Shown here: positions 38,434-49,383 of the stretch, piece by piece
How positions within the stretch are numbered: position 1 is the first letter of the stretch
How the letters are laid out: each line of letters begins with the position of its first letter
Source: Opisthocomus hoazin
Lineage: Eukaryota > Chordata > Aves > Opisthocomiformes > Opisthocomidae
Reading direction: 5' to 3'
NCBI RefSeq assembly: GCF_030867145.1
Contig: NC_134415.1
Coordinates: forward strand, 52,218,693 to 52,282,692
DNA: 64,000 nucleotides
Position numbers and translations under genes: made by a program
The notes under the pieces: generated by a model
Told to the model about the DNA's origin: nothing
Seen by the model: the letters and a program-made list of their open reading frames with translations, nothing else
Database searches by the model: none

Positions 38434-38471
38434 CCCCGACCTGCTCGCGGAATGGCGGCTCCCCGAAAGAG
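38434..38471 (-). promoter_or_regulatory. RPS27A non-coding exon 1 with 5' TOP start
   Basis: On the minus strand CTCTTTC at 38471-38465 fits the terminal oligopyrimidine start of ribosomal protein mRNAs, which places them under mTOR-LARP1 control. The exon then ends at a good donor, GGGG/GTGAGT (38434/38433), spliced to 38348. Confidence 0.65.
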
Positions 38472-38530
38472 CGCCGCGTCCGCCCGCACGGGGTTTCCAC
38501 CCGCGCCGGAGGAGGGGCGGGCGCGGCGGG

Positions 38531-38663
38531 ACTACGGCTCCCGGCGCTCTCCGCCGCCGGCGGCCGCGCCGGGGCCTGCCGGGAGCCGTAGTCCCGCCCG
38601 AGGGGCGCTATGGGAGCCGTAGTCGGGCGCGGGCGCGAGGGGGAGGGGGAACTGCAGCTCCCG
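38531..38663. promoter_or_regulatory. Cluster of four ZNF143/THAP11-type motifs
   Basis: Words close to ACTACAATTCCC: ACTACGGCTCCCGG at 38531-38544 (+), the same word inverted at 38579-38592 (-), ACTACGGCTCCCA at 38623-38611 (-), and ACTGCAGCTCCCG at 38651-38663 (+). ZNF143/THAP11 sites of this kind are typical of bidirectional housekeeping promoters. Confidence 0.6.
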
Positions 38664-39224
38664 CCGTGCACCGCGGCTCGGCCGTGAGGAGAGGGCGCGG
38701 CGCGGCTGTGAGGGCCCCCCGCGGCCGAGGGTGGTTGCGCGGAGTCGCCGCTCTGGGTCTCGGCTGACGGTGTGGGCTCTGCCGTTTTTCTCTGTAGTTG
38801 TGTCTCCACGGGTCTGCGCTGCAGCATGGAATCCCAGAAGTCGGTGCCCTCCCCGTGGTTCAGCCCTGTGGAGGCGATTTAAATAGATGCCACAGCCACC
38901 TTGCCACCTGCAGGTTCCCCGAGATCAGTGGCAAATTTGTCTGCGTTCGTAGAGGAAATATTTTTAGAATTAGAAAAGCCATAGGTAAGTTAGGAATAGA
39001 GGAGCACTGAGAGTCAAATTTGGAAATTACTTGTTAGGTGGCTTTATGCTTAGGAATTGATATGGGAGGTGTTACAGCAGAATGAAGGCTTGCTTGAATA
39101 CATGAGTATCAGCTGATCCTATTTGAACTGTCTCAGCTCCTCTTCTAGGTTTTGGTCTGAGGCGGTTGTTGAACAAGGGAGGATAGGGGTTTAGACTTTG
39201 TGTGAGGAAGGTGCTAGGCTGCTG

Positions 39225-39399
39225 TGCCAAAGCATTGCGTGGGGGCACAGAAACATTCTGTTCTCCTTCCTGCCCTGTTTGAGGGACAGGAGAGTTCTGG
39301 AGAGCGTGCAGACATACCTATTGACAGAAAGTGAGAAAGTGGGTTGTGCTGAGCAAGGACCATCTGAGGAGCATTGCATGAAGTAATGTGTTTGACAAG
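39225..39399 (+). pseudogene. CLHC1: CLHC1 N-terminal exon remnant, two frame breaks
   Basis: KHSVLLPA in one frame is followed, after a shift near 39275, by VLESVQTYLLTESEKVGCAE and then QGPSEEHCMK. A stop follows directly, but NVFDK resumes in another frame before a good donor (ACAAG/GTAACG). Human CLHC1 begins with closely similar blocks in this order. No start codon is evident. Confidence 0.75.
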
Positions 39400-39651
39400 G
39401 TAACGTGTTTTTCAGGTAAATGAGCAATGAATAATAATAAGTAAAAAGTGGTTTCCTGCTTCTTTGTCTTCTAGGGAAAAAAGGTATAAGCAGACCAGTT
39501 GTGACCTGTTGGTGTAGTTACAGAAATCAAGGGTTGGTATATTTTCAGCTGATTTTTGTGCCCCTGTATACACCGCAGTTGAATAGAAGCCACTATGATG
39601 CATTCATGCTACCAGAAGTTACAGTAGGGTTCATGCTTGATAACCACTTTT

Positions 39652-39730
39652 CATTACTTTATGGTAGTGTTGAAATGATGAAGCATTATAAAGCTGTCCT
39701 AAAACAGGAGAAAATCTGCGTCACTAAAAA
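39652..39730 (+). pseudogene. CLHC1: CLHC1 exon remnant (EMMKHYKAVL)
   Basis: After a TATGGTAG acceptor-like end, VEMMKHYKAVLKQEKICVTK aligns with the CLHC1 coiled segment (EHVTAYKSIL...), but about four residues are missing and no clear donor follows. Confidence 0.5.
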
Positions 39731-41345
39731 GACCCATGATGTATATCCCATGTCCTGTATTAGCATGAACGGCTCTTCAGTTTGGCTGAAAGGTTATTGC
39801 TGAAGTTCCTGAAGGACTCCTGCCTGCCTGATTCTGTCTGCCTTTTTCAGTGCCTGACCGAGATGGGAGATGCCAAGAACAAATAAAGATTCTTAGTTTT
39901 TGAGATGGATACGAATAAGGGTTCCTGGGTCTGCTTTTAAATCTTGAGTTGGTTTGCTTTTTGAAGACATTAAAATGCACAGTCCCTGCTTCTTTGGTTT
40001 TCCACACCTGTAAGTGGTAAGGACATTTAGCGCCCATTTAGAGAAAATACCTTTTATTGCATGGAAATGGTTGCTGCAGCTGTCCAAATAAGTGCTGATT
40101 GCCTTAGTTTTAAATAACATTTGTGATTATCAAGTCTGAGATAAGTTTAGTGGCTGTCTTTCACAATGTAAAGTTCTTCTGTTTTTTCATTATCTTGAAC
40201 AATGTTGCTTGCTTTTGGGGCTGTTTTTTTATTATATTAGAGCAATGGAGCTTGAAGAACTGTCTCTAATAATGTTTAAAGCAAAATATGTTGTTTTAAT
40301 TACGATATGAATTGTCGCTGGCTTCTCTCATATTTTTTAATGTTTCAATTTTTGTTTTATTTTGGTATGGAAGCTGCCAATGATTGTGTAAAACCTTGAT
40401 AACGTTAAATTTCTGCTCTTCACATCCTGGTGCTGATTCTTGGGCAGTCAGACTTGTAGTGTAATCAGCAAAGGCTTTGTTTGCAGAAAAACTGGAGGAT
40501 CAGTCTCGGAAGTTAAAGACATACAGATTCTGCCTGTAAAGACAGTATAGCCTCAAAGTGAAGCTATTGCATTGCTAGAACATGCTGTCTGAGGTTGAGA
40601 AATACAGAAAAGTGAGTGAATTGCTCACTTTTTCTCATTTACTGTCTTATATTGAGTACTGTTATGTAGCTGCATGTATGTAATAGGGTTGTCAAGAGAC
40701 CCAGTTACCTTGCCATATGCAGTCTGAATTAGAGCAATATGGCAAACTGGGGGGGGGACAGGCTTTACTGAGAAGAGCAGAACAGTGTGACAGCAAGCCT
40801 AGTTCAGCAACGTTCGGTACTGATATCCTTGCATCCTGATGCATAAAAAGAACCAGGTAATAGTTTCTGGTTTGAGGGTTTTGTTGGTTTTTTGGGGGAT
40901 TTGGGTTTTTCTTTGTGGTTTTTCTTTTCTCTCCGGAATAAAAGCTATTCAATAAAATTCTGCAAAATTTAAAAAAGTAACATCAGAAGTTTATAATGTA
41001 AGAAAGGTGCCCTCTGAAACCTTTGGCACCCCAGAGAAAACAGCACAACCTCTTAAGCCCATCCCAGGTAAAATTGATACTCTGCTTGTAACCAAGGGGA
41101 TGAAATCTGTTAACCATAAACATAAATCATGCTACTAGTTATGTCCCTTGTATAGCCCATGCCCATCTGGACGTTAGGTCCAGGAACAGAGAGTTTGGTC
41201 TCTAGGTAATTATCAATGATAAACAATAACGGTAAAGGGTGATATTTTAATAGAAATAGCATTACTATGGTTGCAGGTGTGTTTGTGGTTTTTATCTATT
41301 GTCTAAATTAACTGAAACAAAAAGTCCCATGTTTCCCACCTGGAA

Positions 41346-41768
41346 TGTTAGCGGTCGCCTAGAGCCAGTCAAGGCGACCTAGCTACAGCGACATAGTTAC
41401 AGCGACCTAGCTACGGGACAAGAGCCAGAAGAGGACTGCGCATGTGCAGAAGCTGGGGTCAACCAGCGGACACTGTGATGAAGAGGATGAGCCTTCATCT
41501 TGGGACCCCCGATGACCACCACTAGGAGGCACTGCGCAAAGCGCGGGTGGAAGGAGTGTATGAAAATGAACTAATTTTACTATGAAAGGGATAAGTTATG
41601 TAACCTAATAAATATGTATATTTTGATCTATATAAACTATATGGAAAAGGTATGAGGTATGCACGTTCGGTGGAATTATCCCCCGTGCATCCGACATCGC
41701 AATAAAGAATGCCTGCCTTTTAACACTACATTGGTGTTACGAGGTTTATTCCCGGATTTTCGGCAACA
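41346..41768 (+). mobile_element. Solo retroviral LTR, about 0.42 kb
   Basis: It starts TGTTAGCGG and ends CGGCAACA. It has a TATA box (tatataaac near 41628), AATAAA at 41701-41706 and a U5-like tail (cattggtgttacgaggttta). Three copies of a 14-base unit (gcgacctagctaca) at 41374-41414 lie in the U3 part. No clear target duplication was found, so the ends are approximate. Confidence 0.65.
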
Positions 41769-42075
41769 TGCTGGTTTGATAGTTTCTTCTAGATTAAGTA
41801 TTTTTTAAAAATAAATACATAAAAACAAAGCCAAAACAAAAAAAAAACCCAAAACTAAGCCACCCAGGGTAGTGCAATGTAGCAGCAAAATGCGGATCCG
41901 TTTGCTGGAATGCAGAACAGCAGTGACACAGCAGCAATGGAGAGGTGTAGGCTTGAAGAGCAACATATCCCAAAGGTCTTTGCTGTTGTGGGGAGCTGCA
42001 GCCTGCATTGCTGTTACCAGCCGGCCTTACTGCCCTGAGGTGGGAGCTCATGACCAGCATTTTCTTCTCCCACAG

Positions 42076-42259
42076 GCCAGAGTGTAGAAGAATCACTCAG
42101 CTTGGATTCTTTTTCTAAACACCTCACTCAATTAGACAGACAGGTGCTGGAATCAAAAAAGGAAAGGGAAAAAGGTGTATCCTTCGGCAGAAAAACCCTA
42201 AGTTAGAACTCCTGCACTTACTGGCAGTACGAGATACAACTGAAGTGAAAAGAGAAAAG
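42076..42259 (+). pseudogene. CLHC1: CLHC1 exon remnant (EESLSLDSFSKHL)
   Basis: Acceptor TCTCCCACAG. QSVEESLSLDSFSKHLTQLD and ESKKEREKGVSFGRK match the CLHC1 segment QESMNLDALTKYM. One A seems lost in a run near 42186, after which NPKLELLHLLAVRDTTEVKR continues in another frame up to donor AAAAG/GTGAAA. Confidence 0.75.
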
Positions 42260-42464
42260 GTGAAAGTTCATGTTCAAATGCATATCTACAAATATTTTTA
42301 ATTTAGATGTGTTTATTACATTACATAGATTTTTTTTAATCATATGGATTAGGTTCTATACATTAATCAATTATTAACATAGATACTGTTGATACCATGA
42401 TGAAGATTTCTTGATTTGGATAACTGTGCTGATCACATCCATCTTTCCCTCTAACTGTCCACAG

Positions 42465-42614
42465 ATACACTAGAATTGTGTTAGTTGCAAATGATGTTTC
42501 TGTCTGGGCAAAATCGGACAAGATTGTCACCCTGCAAGATTTCCTCTCTCCAATCATGAAAAATAAAAAAGATGAAAGATGTAAAGTCATTAAAAATGAA
42601 ATGTCAGAATGATG
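42465..42614 (+). pseudogene. CLHC1: CLHC1 exon remnant (VWAKSDKIVTLQDF)
   Basis: Acceptor CTGTCCACAG. YTRIVLVANDVSVWAKSDKI, then VTLQDFLSPIMKNKK, corresponds to SSWVKSDMSSPFQDF in human CLHC1. The frame ends at TGA 42612-42614, before the homology should end. Confidence 0.7.
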
Positions 42615-42796
42615 GAGAATGAGAGTGTGAGATTAGACAATCAGCAATAGTGGACTAAGACTCTGGTATTTAAAATAGTGTCTTTTATTCCCGCCTGCTG
42701 AACTCTGAGGGCATTGAAGGGAAAACTGGGTTTAACTGATGCTCTAAAAGGTGTTCCCTAAATTATCTTTTTAAGGAGATTGTTTCAGTTCTTTAA

Positions 42797-43951
42797 TGTT
42801 ATGGGTTTGCGTGGCAAGGTTTTGGTAGCAGGGGGGCTCTAGGGGTGGCTTCTGTGAGAAGCTTCTAGAAGCTTCCCCCATATCTGATAGAGCCAATGCC
42901 AGCCGGCTCCAAGACGGACCAGCTGCTGGCCAAGGCCCAGCCAATCAGCGACAGTGGTAGCGCCTCTGGGATAACGTATGTAAGAAGGGGGGGAAAAAAA
43001 AAAAAACCCAAAACTGCGGTGAAGCAGTAGTTGGGAGAGAGGAGTGAGATTAAATGAGAGAAACAACTGTGCAGACACCAAGGTCAGTGAAGAAGGAGGG
43101 GGAGGAGGTGCTCCAGAGGCCAGAGCAGAGATTTTTCCCCTGCAGCTTGTGATGAAGACCATGGTGAGGCAGGTTGTGCCCCTGCAGCCCATGGAGGTCC
43201 ACAGTGGAGCAGATATCCACCTGCAGCCCATGGAAGGGACCCCACGCCAGAGCAGGTGGATGCCTGAAGGAGGCTGTGACCCCGTGGGAAGCCCACGCTG
43301 GAGCAGGCTCCTGCCAGGACCTGTGGACCCATGAAATGAGAGGAGCCTATGCTGGAGCAGGTTTGCTGGCAGGACTTGTGACCCTGTGGGGGACCCACGC
43401 TGGAGCAGCCTGTTCCTGAAGGACTGCACCCCGTGGGAAGGGATCCATGCTGGGGCAGTTCGTGAAGAGCTGCAGCCCGTGGGAAGGACTCACGTTGGAG
43501 AAGTTTGTGGAGAACTGTCTCCAATGAGAGGGACCTCACACTGGAGCAGGGGAAGTGTGTGAGGATTCCTCCCCCTGAGGAGGAAGGAGCGGCACAGACA
43601 GTGTGTGATGAACTGACCGTAACCCCCATTGCCCGTCTCCCTGCAGGGGGAGGAGGGAGAGAAACGGGGAGTGAAGCTGAGCCTGAGAAGAAGGGAGGAG
43701 TGGGGGGAAGGTGTTTTAAGATCTGGATGTGTTTCTCACTATCCTACTCTGATTTGAATGGTGATAAACTCCCTTTTCTCCCCAAGTTCAGTCTGTTTTG
43801 TCCGTGACGGTAATTGGTGAGCGATTTCTCCCTGTCCTCATCTCGACCCTCGAGCCTTTCATCGTATTTCCTGTCCCCTGTCCAGCTGAGAAGGGGAGTG
43901 ATAGAGTGGTTTTGGTGGGCATCTGGCATTTATCCAGGCCAAACCAAAACA
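42797..43951 (+). mobile_element. Solo LTR, about 1.16 kb, with internal minisatellite
   Basis: It begins TGTTATGGGTTTGCGTGGC and ends CCAAACCAAAACA, flanked on both sides by TTTAA (42792-42796 and 43952-43956), a 5-bp target duplication. Five-base duplications fit the ERVL class. Between about 43150 and 43530 a roughly 60-base unit (cccgtgggaagcccacgctg then gagcagg) recurs in diverged copies. No gag, pol or env sequence remains. Open frames inside are not genes. Confidence 0.85.
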
Positions 43952-43956
43952 TTTAA

Positions 43957-45168
43957 AAAAAAAAAAAAAGAAAATGTTCTCAGTTTTAAAAAATATGTTT
44001 TCATATAAATGTATCAGTTGATAAAGTTAGTGGTTGGTTGGTTTATTTTGTTTTGTTTTTTAAATGCTTAAACACTCTTAGTTCCTATTTGCTTGTGGAG
44101 ATAACAGTGTAGGATAAGCACATTACTATGTTTTGTATTTCAGGTCTTGATGTCCCTAGTAAAATGGCTGAAGATTCACTATTTTGAAAGTTAAAAACAA
44201 TATGGGTATTATGCTCTGCATTAGCAATTTGCAATATCATGGTTAATACATCATATTGAATGCAGTCCTTCCAGGACACATTCTTTGTGTGGCCCTTTTG
44301 GTGTTTGTAAAAAGTGCTGTTGTTGCAGCCATGCACATTAAGTCAACTGTTTATACATTTTCAGAGGTTCTTTGTGCCTGGGACTGAAATTGAAGAGACC
44401 AGCAGTTCCGTGTGTTGTGAAAACTGACAAGTTAATCTTAAATATATTTCTGTGTGTACAGATGAAAATGTACAACTTGAGGGTTTTTCAAAAGTGTCTA
44501 GATGCCTGGAGGAAACTGGACATTAGATGCTTTTGAAAATCCCAGGAATGCAACCATCTCCTTCTAGGTGCCTGGATCTCATTGCTAATATAATACCTTG
44601 ATACTGAAAACAGGAATTAGTTCATGAACTCATCTCGTATGGCCTGCTGTGTAACTATTACTCAGAAATAGCACTCTCCTGGTTCTGACCATTGATTAAT
44701 TAGATTGGTCCTTCCCAAATCACAATCTTTTATAAGACATACATTAAAAGATAGTTAATTTATCCTTCCAGTTGCCCATAGATAACTCACTCCAAAGTTT
44801 CTCAAAGTTTAAATTATGGACACTGTCAGAAGCACTAGGTAGTGAGGCAGAAGAGATGTAATGGGATGTGTGGAAACAGAATTGCTGTTTCATACTGCAA
44901 AATGGTGTGATCAAGATATACTAGGTTTAAAAATGTACATTTTAAAGCTGTGTATTCTCAATGTTTGGGCTTTTTGACTAGATTGCTATCACCCAACTAT
45001 TTTATCTATGTATATGTGTATTTATATAGTGTTTGTATAACGTATCATGTTCTGGGGTTTTTTTTCTTCCTTTTTCCTAGTTTCAGGAAATATTCCAAAG
45101 TTACAGAACACCTTAGTAATTCTGGTTTGTTTTATTACCTTATTGTCTTCATGTTAACATTTTCCTAG
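43957..45168. other. CLHC1 intron remnant, no exon seen
   Basis: AT-rich sequence between the LTR and the next CLHC1 exon. I looked for the conserved middle of CLHC1 (the region before CDYG) and did not find it. Confidence 0.45.
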
Positions 45169-45356
45169 GCAGTAGGAGGTATTATTTATGACTATGGCAA
45201 AGTGGAACCAAGCAATGAGCCAAAATGCCTGGCTTTGGGTCAGGTCGTGTATGGTCAGTGTGGCACACACACAAAGAAGTTGCTCTGTGCCTATGTAAAC
45301 AGGGCCGAATTTCTGGAGCAATGGATTATATTCAGCAACTGGAGCATTTTTCTTTA
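45169..45356 (+). pseudogene. CLHC1: CLHC1 clathrin-linker exon with 2-bp shift in a CA run
   Basis: Acceptor TTTTCCTAG; donor TCTTTA/GTAAGG. IIYDYGKVEPSNEPKCLALG and QVVYGQCGTH in one frame continue as ALCLCKQGRISGAMDYIQQL then EHFSL two bases out of frame. The switch is at the acacacac run near 45270-45278. Human CLHC1 has CLALAQIVYSECG...LCLCKQG...MEYIQQL, so this is the most secure remnant. Confidence 0.85.
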
Positions 45357-45600
45357 GTAAGGTGCTTGCATTGTCTTTCATGATTGTTCTACAATATATA
45401 TCAGGTTTAATGGTGATGTTTTTGACCATATTTGTATAGAAAGCTTTTGAAGTGAATACAAATATCTGAACTTTTGTAATTTTGTTTACTGAGATGTCAA
45501 GAGCACTGTTAAAATGCCCATATGTATTTTATCATAATATATGTTTGCTCTGGTGAAGTAAGGAATTTCTTTTTGTACACTTGCTGGAAAATCTCCACAG

Positions 45601-45684
45601 CATTTTGTCAAGGGGTCCAGCAGAAGGCTGTGGAGGTTCTCAGAGCCTACAGTTCTAAAACCAAGATTAATGTGGCTCTCTCTG
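45601..45684 (+). pseudogene. CLHC1: CLHC1 exon remnant (QQKAVEVLRAYSSK)
   Basis: After acceptor ATCTCCACAG, the frame GVQQKAVEVLRAYSSKTKIN then VALS is helical and ends in phase 1 at donor TCTG/GTAGAT. It joins 46263 in frame. It does not join 45356 in frame; a base lost in the GGGG run near 45613 would explain this. Confidence 0.6.
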
Positions 45685-46262
45685 GTAGATCATGAGTTCA
45701 TTAATCAAATGATGAAAGAAAAGAAGGGTGCCCTGTGCTCTCTCTTAGGTTCCTTTCTACTTAGCTGCCTTCTGGCAGTGTCTTTTTTTTCTTCTATATG
45801 TATTCTTGCCTAGACTGTTATTGTCAGTTAAGTTACAGCTTTTCATTCTTATTTTATTTCCTGGCCATATTTCAGATAATTTGAAGGAAGGATTTTCAGG
45901 TTATCATCTCTTCTAATGTTTGTTGATTTTCTCATTCTATGAGATTTCTGAAATAATTACTGGAAATGCATATTCTTTACTTTTTTTTTTCAAGTAAAAG
46001 AAGGTTAGGTTTTAATGTGTCCACTAGCTTTTCCACAGTGTTCAGAGAAATCAGTCAAGATCATTGTGGGTTTTTACGGTGAGGAAAGGGAGAGGTAATC
46101 GTATGCAAATACATAATAATCTTGGTATTTGATTTTCAGATGATTACTTCTTTCTGTTGGAGAACTGTCCTAGCGCTGCATTAATTCGCTGTCTCAGTCA
46201 ATAGTGGACTAGAAAACACCCATTTTCATCTATGGGAGCTACGATCCTGTCTTTTATCTCAG

Positions 46263-46313
46263 CTGATCACGAAAAGCACAATTTTGAGCTGTTGGAGGAA
46301 ATGAGCAAGAAAA
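46263..46313 (+). pseudogene. CLHC1: CLHC1 exon remnant (DHEKHNFELLEEMSKK)
   Basis: Acceptor TTTTATCTCAG, donor AAAA/GTAAGT. It reads ADHEKHNFELLEEMSKK when joined to the exon ending at 45684. The next acceptor (TTTGCAG, 46449) would give a stop two codons on, while the other frame reads ELNCALSHLLELPQG before its stop. Confidence 0.6.
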
Positions 46314-46500
46314 GTAAGTACAGCAAAATTTTAATAACAAACTTTCAAACTTGAAATTTTAATTCAACTCCCATTTTAGCCTATAAATTACTTTGGATTC
46401 AGTGCTCCTAGTTTATACTGTGATCTGAATAAAAGCTTTTCCTTTGCAGCGAGCTGAACTGTGCACTCTCACATCTTCTGGAGCTCCCGCAGGGATGAGG

Positions 46501-49309
46501 GTCACTGTGTCGGATTTGAGGACCCATCCTGCTTGCACTCGCACACAGGTTCACCCTCTACTGTTGCGCAGAGCACCCTTTGGTGCAGACAGCTGCAACA
46601 AATCACATGGGCAGCAAGTGCCAGATCCTGAGACTACTGCCTGGACTGAGCGAAGAAAAGTGCTTAAATTTAAAGATAAGATTTCTGAAAATTAGCTTTT
46701 CTGGATCCAGGGATGGTTATTTGCGTCCATTTTGCTTATTGTGTCTTGCTTCAGTAAACTGCCCTGAACTTCAGTGCCTGCAACTCCCCTGTCATTCTAT
46801 TGCTCTTATGGGTTTCAGAAGTGATTCTGAGTGCAATCAGAGATTTTAGCCTGTGATCTTTTTTAATTACAATAAACACTGTTATTCTTGTGGGTCTCTA
46901 ATTTGATCAGCTTGCTTTCTTTTCCTCCCCCCTCAGTTTTAGGATTTATAATGCATCTAAAAAAACAGTGAATGATTTGTGCAGTATGCTTAATATGAAT
47001 AGTACAAAGTGTATTAAGGCAAATGCAGGTCTTTGTATGCAGTTGGTTTTTTCTCTTAGATGCATTGAAAGAGATTATTCTAAATTATACTGTCTGCACT
47101 TTGGAAGACTGGAATAAGACAGCAGTTACTTGTGCAGAAAAAAAAGTGTGAAAAGTTATCTCAGAAAATCATGTCGATTCACAGGATGGAGTGTTTGAAA
47201 ATTCTCTACTTCAGGATGGAAAAGACAAGGCTAATGGAACGTGTTTTCTGTTAGTTTTTCTGTATAACAGCAGAGGGAGCTCTTAGAGCAGTCAAGTGAA
47301 GAATCCTGTTAGCTCTTTGTATGAACCGTAGTAAACACTAAGCATGCAGAAACAGTGCTGAGAATTATTTTACCATCAAATATCAGTTATTTGTCCCTTT
47401 TAATATATCTATGTGAGAATGTGTGCATGTTTGTGTTTTGTTTAACTGAAAATGTGTTCTCAGTGTAGAAGACAGTTGATGTGTTGTGCTCCGGCATGGT
47501 GTATGGTAAAGGTACACACATACTTTTGATCCTGTTCTCAGCTTCAGTACATAGTGTCTATCCTTTAGTATAGTGCTGGAGGGAGATACGGCACAGGGTT
47601 TAGAATCAGCATGGGTAAGGGAAACTGCTCCGAGCGGGTCCTCATTCTGAGGAAGCTGGGCAAAGGGCGTTGTGCAGTGTAGACGTACCCTGATGCCTTG
47701 GTCTTTTAGGTTTTTTCTTCATAGACCAGAAGGCTTACCATCACTACAGTCACAGTACAAGTTAGATTATTAAGATAATCTAAAAATCCTGCCAAAACAC
47801 AACAAATGTCTACTTAGAACAAATTTATGCTTCAATTGTGTGCATCCACCTGCTCTTTAGATTATTGTGGGAATTGTGTGTTTTGAGCACTAGATTACAC
47901 TGTAACAGCCAGTACTGGAACTTAGTTTAGGCTGATTATTAAGAGATGGGTAATTCAGTCTTAGGGAAAGGAAGATGTCCAACTGCAGTCCTATGCTGGC
48001 AGATTCACTGGGTGCACGTTGGCAGAGCTTCTTTTTAGCTCTCAGCCCACAACCAGTATAAACAGGAAGAACACTAAATGTCATTTGCTGTTGTCACTGT
48101 GCTACATGTTCCCAAATAACAGATATCTCTATAATTAAGCTAGATATAACTACTCCTGTTTTGTTTCAGCTTTAATAAGTTTTGGCACTTTTTAAAAGAT
48201 GCTAGGCCATATTTATTATATGGATAAGTCTGCAGAGTTAGGATTCACAAGAGAACTTTCTTTAAAAGAGAAGAATTACAAGTCTACAGATACTGTATGT
48301 ATTGTGTGGATGAGGAACAGGGAAAGGTATGCAACTTCTGTTTTCAACATGTAGAATAACGTCCTGTAAATATAACCCTTAAGTTAAATATATAAATGTA
48401 GAGATATTTTCTGAAATAAATTAGTGTTAATTTTTTTTTTCTGGTAACGGCTGCCACTTAGTAGAGTGTTTCTAAATGCTTCTGAATTATTACTGCTCTG
48501 AAGAGCTTGCAATTTATGCAAATTTTATTAGAGATATACTCTTTGTAATGGGCATTAAAACTTCTGCCTCAAGAGTGGTTCAAATCTATTAAAGACTGGC
48601 CAGTTTAGTGGTGCTCGAAGTGTGTTTAGTGCTGGAGAAAAAGTAAGTTCTATGACTGTGGGAAGTAGGGCCTTGCCAGGATGCTTTTGTAGTTGTCTCA
48701 GCTGATCACATCTTTTCCTAGGTTGGATTTTTTTAATCTGATGTAGCATTTTCTGTACTTCATCTGCTGTGCTGAGAAAGAATTTCTAGCATTTTCAAAA
48801 GGAGAGGTGGGAGAAAGAGGTGATACTGTCAAAAGAATGTGAGAACAGGGATTTAAAATATTTACTGAAGCCTTAGTTTAAGAACATATTCAGGAACAAA
48901 TGACATGGGTGATGTCTACTTTACGTATCATTGCAACTGAATTTTGGTTAATGTTCAAATACATTTTCCCAGAATTACTGAGGGTGAACTACAAATTAAG
49001 CATGTAGTTCTCCCCTTTAGTGCTGTTTGCTGTTCATGTTATTGGAATTAATGTAATCCTGCCATTATGAAGGTGTATGCTGATGCAGATACTCCAAGAG
49101 CAGCCAGGTGAAAAGGTCAACGCTGGTGGTTTCTGTGGGATTTCTGAACACAGCACATCTACATATTAGAGTGCTGAGCAAGTGTTAATGATTGGGAAAA
49201 AAAGTCTTGCACACTGTTTGCAAATACAGGCTTTGGAGACTGTTTGGTTTTATAAGAAATGCAGAGAGCTCGAGATGCTTATTTTCCGGACTGAGATTGT
49301 TTTAGCTGT
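46501..49309. other. AT-rich intergenic sequence
   Basis: A short open frame continues to 46695 but resembles nothing I know. No other gene, RNA or mobile element was recognised. Confidence 0.45.
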
Positions 49310-49383
49310 CCAGACTGTTATTTGTGTAACAGAACTAGAGTATTCACCAGACTGTTATTTCTGTAACAGAACTGGAATATTCA
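49310..49383. repeat. 37-bp tandem duplication
   Basis: ccagactgttatttgtgtaa plus cagaacta... is repeated with period 37, four to five differences between copies. Confidence 0.75.

Larger units (their letters stand above)
38791..46500 (+). pseudogene. CLHC1: CLHC1 remnant, decayed clathrin-linker-domain gene
   Basis: CLHC1 encodes a testis-biased protein with a clathrin heavy-chain linker-like helical repeat. Position and strand are as expected right of RPS27A. At least seven stretches resemble consecutive parts of the protein: 39225-39399, 39652-39730, 42076-42259, 42465-42614, 45169-45356, 45601-45684 and 46263-46313, plus a terminal piece at 46450. Several keep AG acceptors and GT donors. 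Frame breaks lie near 39275, 39383, 42186, 42612, 45276 and 45613. The central part of the protein was not found; two LTRs lie inside the span. Homology rests on remembered human CLHC1. Alternatives are assembly errors or a gene with exons I failed to see, but six breaks make a pseudogene the better reading. Confidence 0.75.

Noticed and set aside
40490-40612. A further CLHC1 exon (KLEDQSRKLKTYRF ... EVEKYRK)
   Set aside because: Splice-like ends and a coiled composition, but two stops and no convincing alignment; left out of the pseudogene parts.
42839-43629. Open frames of 181-196 codons on the minus strand
   Set aside because: They lie wholly within the solo LTR and arise from its repeated internal unit.
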